Source: Hermatobates lingyangjiaoensis (Eukaryota > Arthropoda > Insecta > Hemiptera > Hermatobatidae). Taken from it: a stretch of DNA of 64,000 bases. Position numbers and translations under genes: made by a program. The stretch spans positions 248,001 through 312,000 of the forward strand of contig JAPFBL010000317.1 of the NCBI GenBank assembly GCA_026182355.1, written 5' to 3'. Below are positions 57,914-60,900 of the stretch, piece after piece. Position 1 is the stretch's first letter. The number at the start of each line of letters is the position of its first letter. The notes under the pieces were generated by a model. That model saw only the letters and a list, made by a program, of their open reading frames with translations. It made no database searches and had not been told where the DNA came from.

Positions 57914-60900
57914 CAAAATTTCACATAAACACGTGAAATAACAATCAATGATCAAACCACAAAATTAAAGGGGGACAAAGACGAAGATCTTTTAACCGTA
58001 ACAAGCGGTCTTCATCCAGTTGGGTTTTTGACTCAGACGAAGACCGCATGTTACTGTTGAAAGATCTTAGTCTTTTTTTCCCTTTTAATTTTGTGGTTGA
58101 TCATATATATATATATATATATAACAAAATTTGACAATAACACCTGAAACAACAATTGGGTTTTTGACTCTGACATAGATTGTTTGTTACGGTTGAAATG
58201 TCTTTGTCTTTTTTCCCATTTCTTATTTCTTCATTGATGCAATCAATGAAGTCTAAAGCACAAGGAATACGACTATATGTAACCTTATTACAATTAGCTT
58301 TGCTATCTACTTTCCTTTTCTTGGTCGTGTTCTTAAGATGAAGATTATATGAGAACAATAGATGAGTATGTGACAGCGTCCGGATATATGTGTTTGTACG
58401 TTTATAAAATCTCATCTAACACTATGATAATATAAATATATCATAAACGTTAAGTTTCCCTCCTTTTCGTTTCCTGATTACGGTTCAAAACAAAAATTAG
58501 AGACTGTAAATGTATGTTTTTCATTGATTTCTATAACTTTGTTTATATTGAATTTTATATAGATATATATAACAAGATTTCACAATAAAGATGTGAAGTT
58601 AACAAGGTTTGTGACTGATTGCTTATCTTCCTCTTCCAGGGGACGTACTAGGATTTATTCACCTCCTGCGTGAAGAAATCGAGGAAGAGAGCGAATATTG
58701 AACGCCGGACCACCAGTCCAGAGGCTAGAATGTTGCCACTGGACTACTTAGTTCCTTATCACCAGTACTAAGGAATAATATAGATCGATCGGTTTTGCTG
58801 TAATTTATTTTTTTGCGAATGTTATAACTGATCTCTTGAGCTTACTACAATAGGAACTGATTTTACTGGTACTTCGAAAGAAGATAAATTAATCTTCAAT
58901 AGATCCCACTGTACTGAGGAGTAACTGGTAACAAAAAACAAACAGTATAGCCTAGAAATCTTTTAATGTGTACCCAATACAATCTGCAAATTCTTATCAG
59001 TGACTTAAATCTTTACTCTATCCCACAAACTTACCAAACCTTTACAGTATCTCAATGTTCCTGGCCTATCATGATTAAAATTACTGCCTCACATAAAGGC
59101 CCCTATTTAGTCAACAAGGAAATTCAATAAAATGTGCACAAAATAATAGTATGTTAGCGTATGTTAATTATTCTCTACCCATACCTATCACTACTGTAAT
59201 CTAGTTAATTAAATTTCGCGAGGTTGATTCTAACTTTCAGTTTGCAAATAACTTTTACAAACAAACATTTCTTTTCCAATTGCTTGTCCTTCCTGAATAT
59301 TTATGGAATTTTCGAAACTAAACTGCTAACTTGCACTCTGCCCAATAAAGTTAAATGCCTCTATCCAAGATTAATTAGAAGTAGTGCATTTCTAACACAA
59401 TTGAATTTATTGGTACCGACAGTCCAATTCAAAATGGAGGAAGAAATACATTGTAAAATTGCCTTTTAAAAGAAATCTTAAATATCTGTTATCAGACATA
59501 TATTCATGAGGTTGCTAAGAGTTGGTTACCCTGAATTCCTTAGTAATGAAATTAATAACACTACAATGCTCACTCAATAAAATACCCCACTTATTCTATT
59601 GATAAACCTTTAAATGGTACTAAAAAAATGTTTCCCAAAAGAAACCCATTTCATCTCATATGTCATAGTTTTAGTTGGAAAGGGCATTACAGCCTTTATT
59701 GTTGTATCATATTGTTTTGGTTCAATGATAATAATAATAACTATATTTCGAAGTAAGTTTGTAGTATAAGTATCATATGATATATACAATTATTTAATAC
59801 TGAATCAATCATTTAAAGGATGATTTGAAAAAATTAATCATACACGTGCTCATTTATTCCGATGGATTCTAAAAAATAAAAAAAATATTTGTTGATTTTG
59901 AGTGATTTAGGGGTTTTCAGGTTGATTGTATATATTTTCATGATATTTTCCTGCATGTCAATCAAAAAGGTTTTTATTTGAGAAATCGTGATGATAATTG
60001 CATACATATAGTTGGTGTAGTAAAAAACACCATTCATTTGGGCAATATTGAAAGATATGGAAATACCAATAACAGCATTCTTATTGTGGCTCTAAAAACT
60101 TTAAATTTTGTAGTAGGGTAATATTTTAATATGAATGTTACCTATATTAGGGTAACATCTGATACAATTTGGTGCATTGGTATTGGAAATATTACTCTAA
60201 AAATTATAAACATTAAGTTTCACCTGCAGTTAATTATTAGCTTGACTGACAAAATGTATATACTCGTATTATAAAAATGAATTCATTAAATTTATTGTGT
60301 ACGACAACAGTAAAATTCATTTAATGTGTACGATAACTAAATCCATTGTCTTCACGTATGATACTGTTTATACTTAAAGAAATGTTGGGTGAGGCCCAAT
60401 CCATATATTTCTTTTTTTTAAAAAAACCTATTCAACAAGTTATTCATTAAAACCTATAACACATACACATTGAAAGACCAGTTCAAGGTAATAACCTATC
60501 AAAGGTTATAATAACACAAATCAGGTGTGTCCATGCATTAACAAAATATGCTGTCTTGTTACAAAATTGACAATTTTATATAATTTATTTAAATATTAGC
60601 GTTTAGTTTGTAATTCTCTCTTTTTTTATCAGAATTAAATAAATTTATTCCTGTCTTTAATGAACATATCCCAATTCATATCTGTATTTTATACTGTGGT
60701 GTAGATGTTCATATTCACTTATAGATTATGTACTAATTTTCTTCATGGAACTTTGACTCATAATTCTAAAAAAGCATCAGGCCAACATATTTTAAGAATT
60801 GTTTTACTCTGGACCAGGATGAAACCTCTATAAGGAAAAATAGTTATAATATATATAGTTGAGATAAGAACATTTTTATATGTATACATTATCAACAAGA

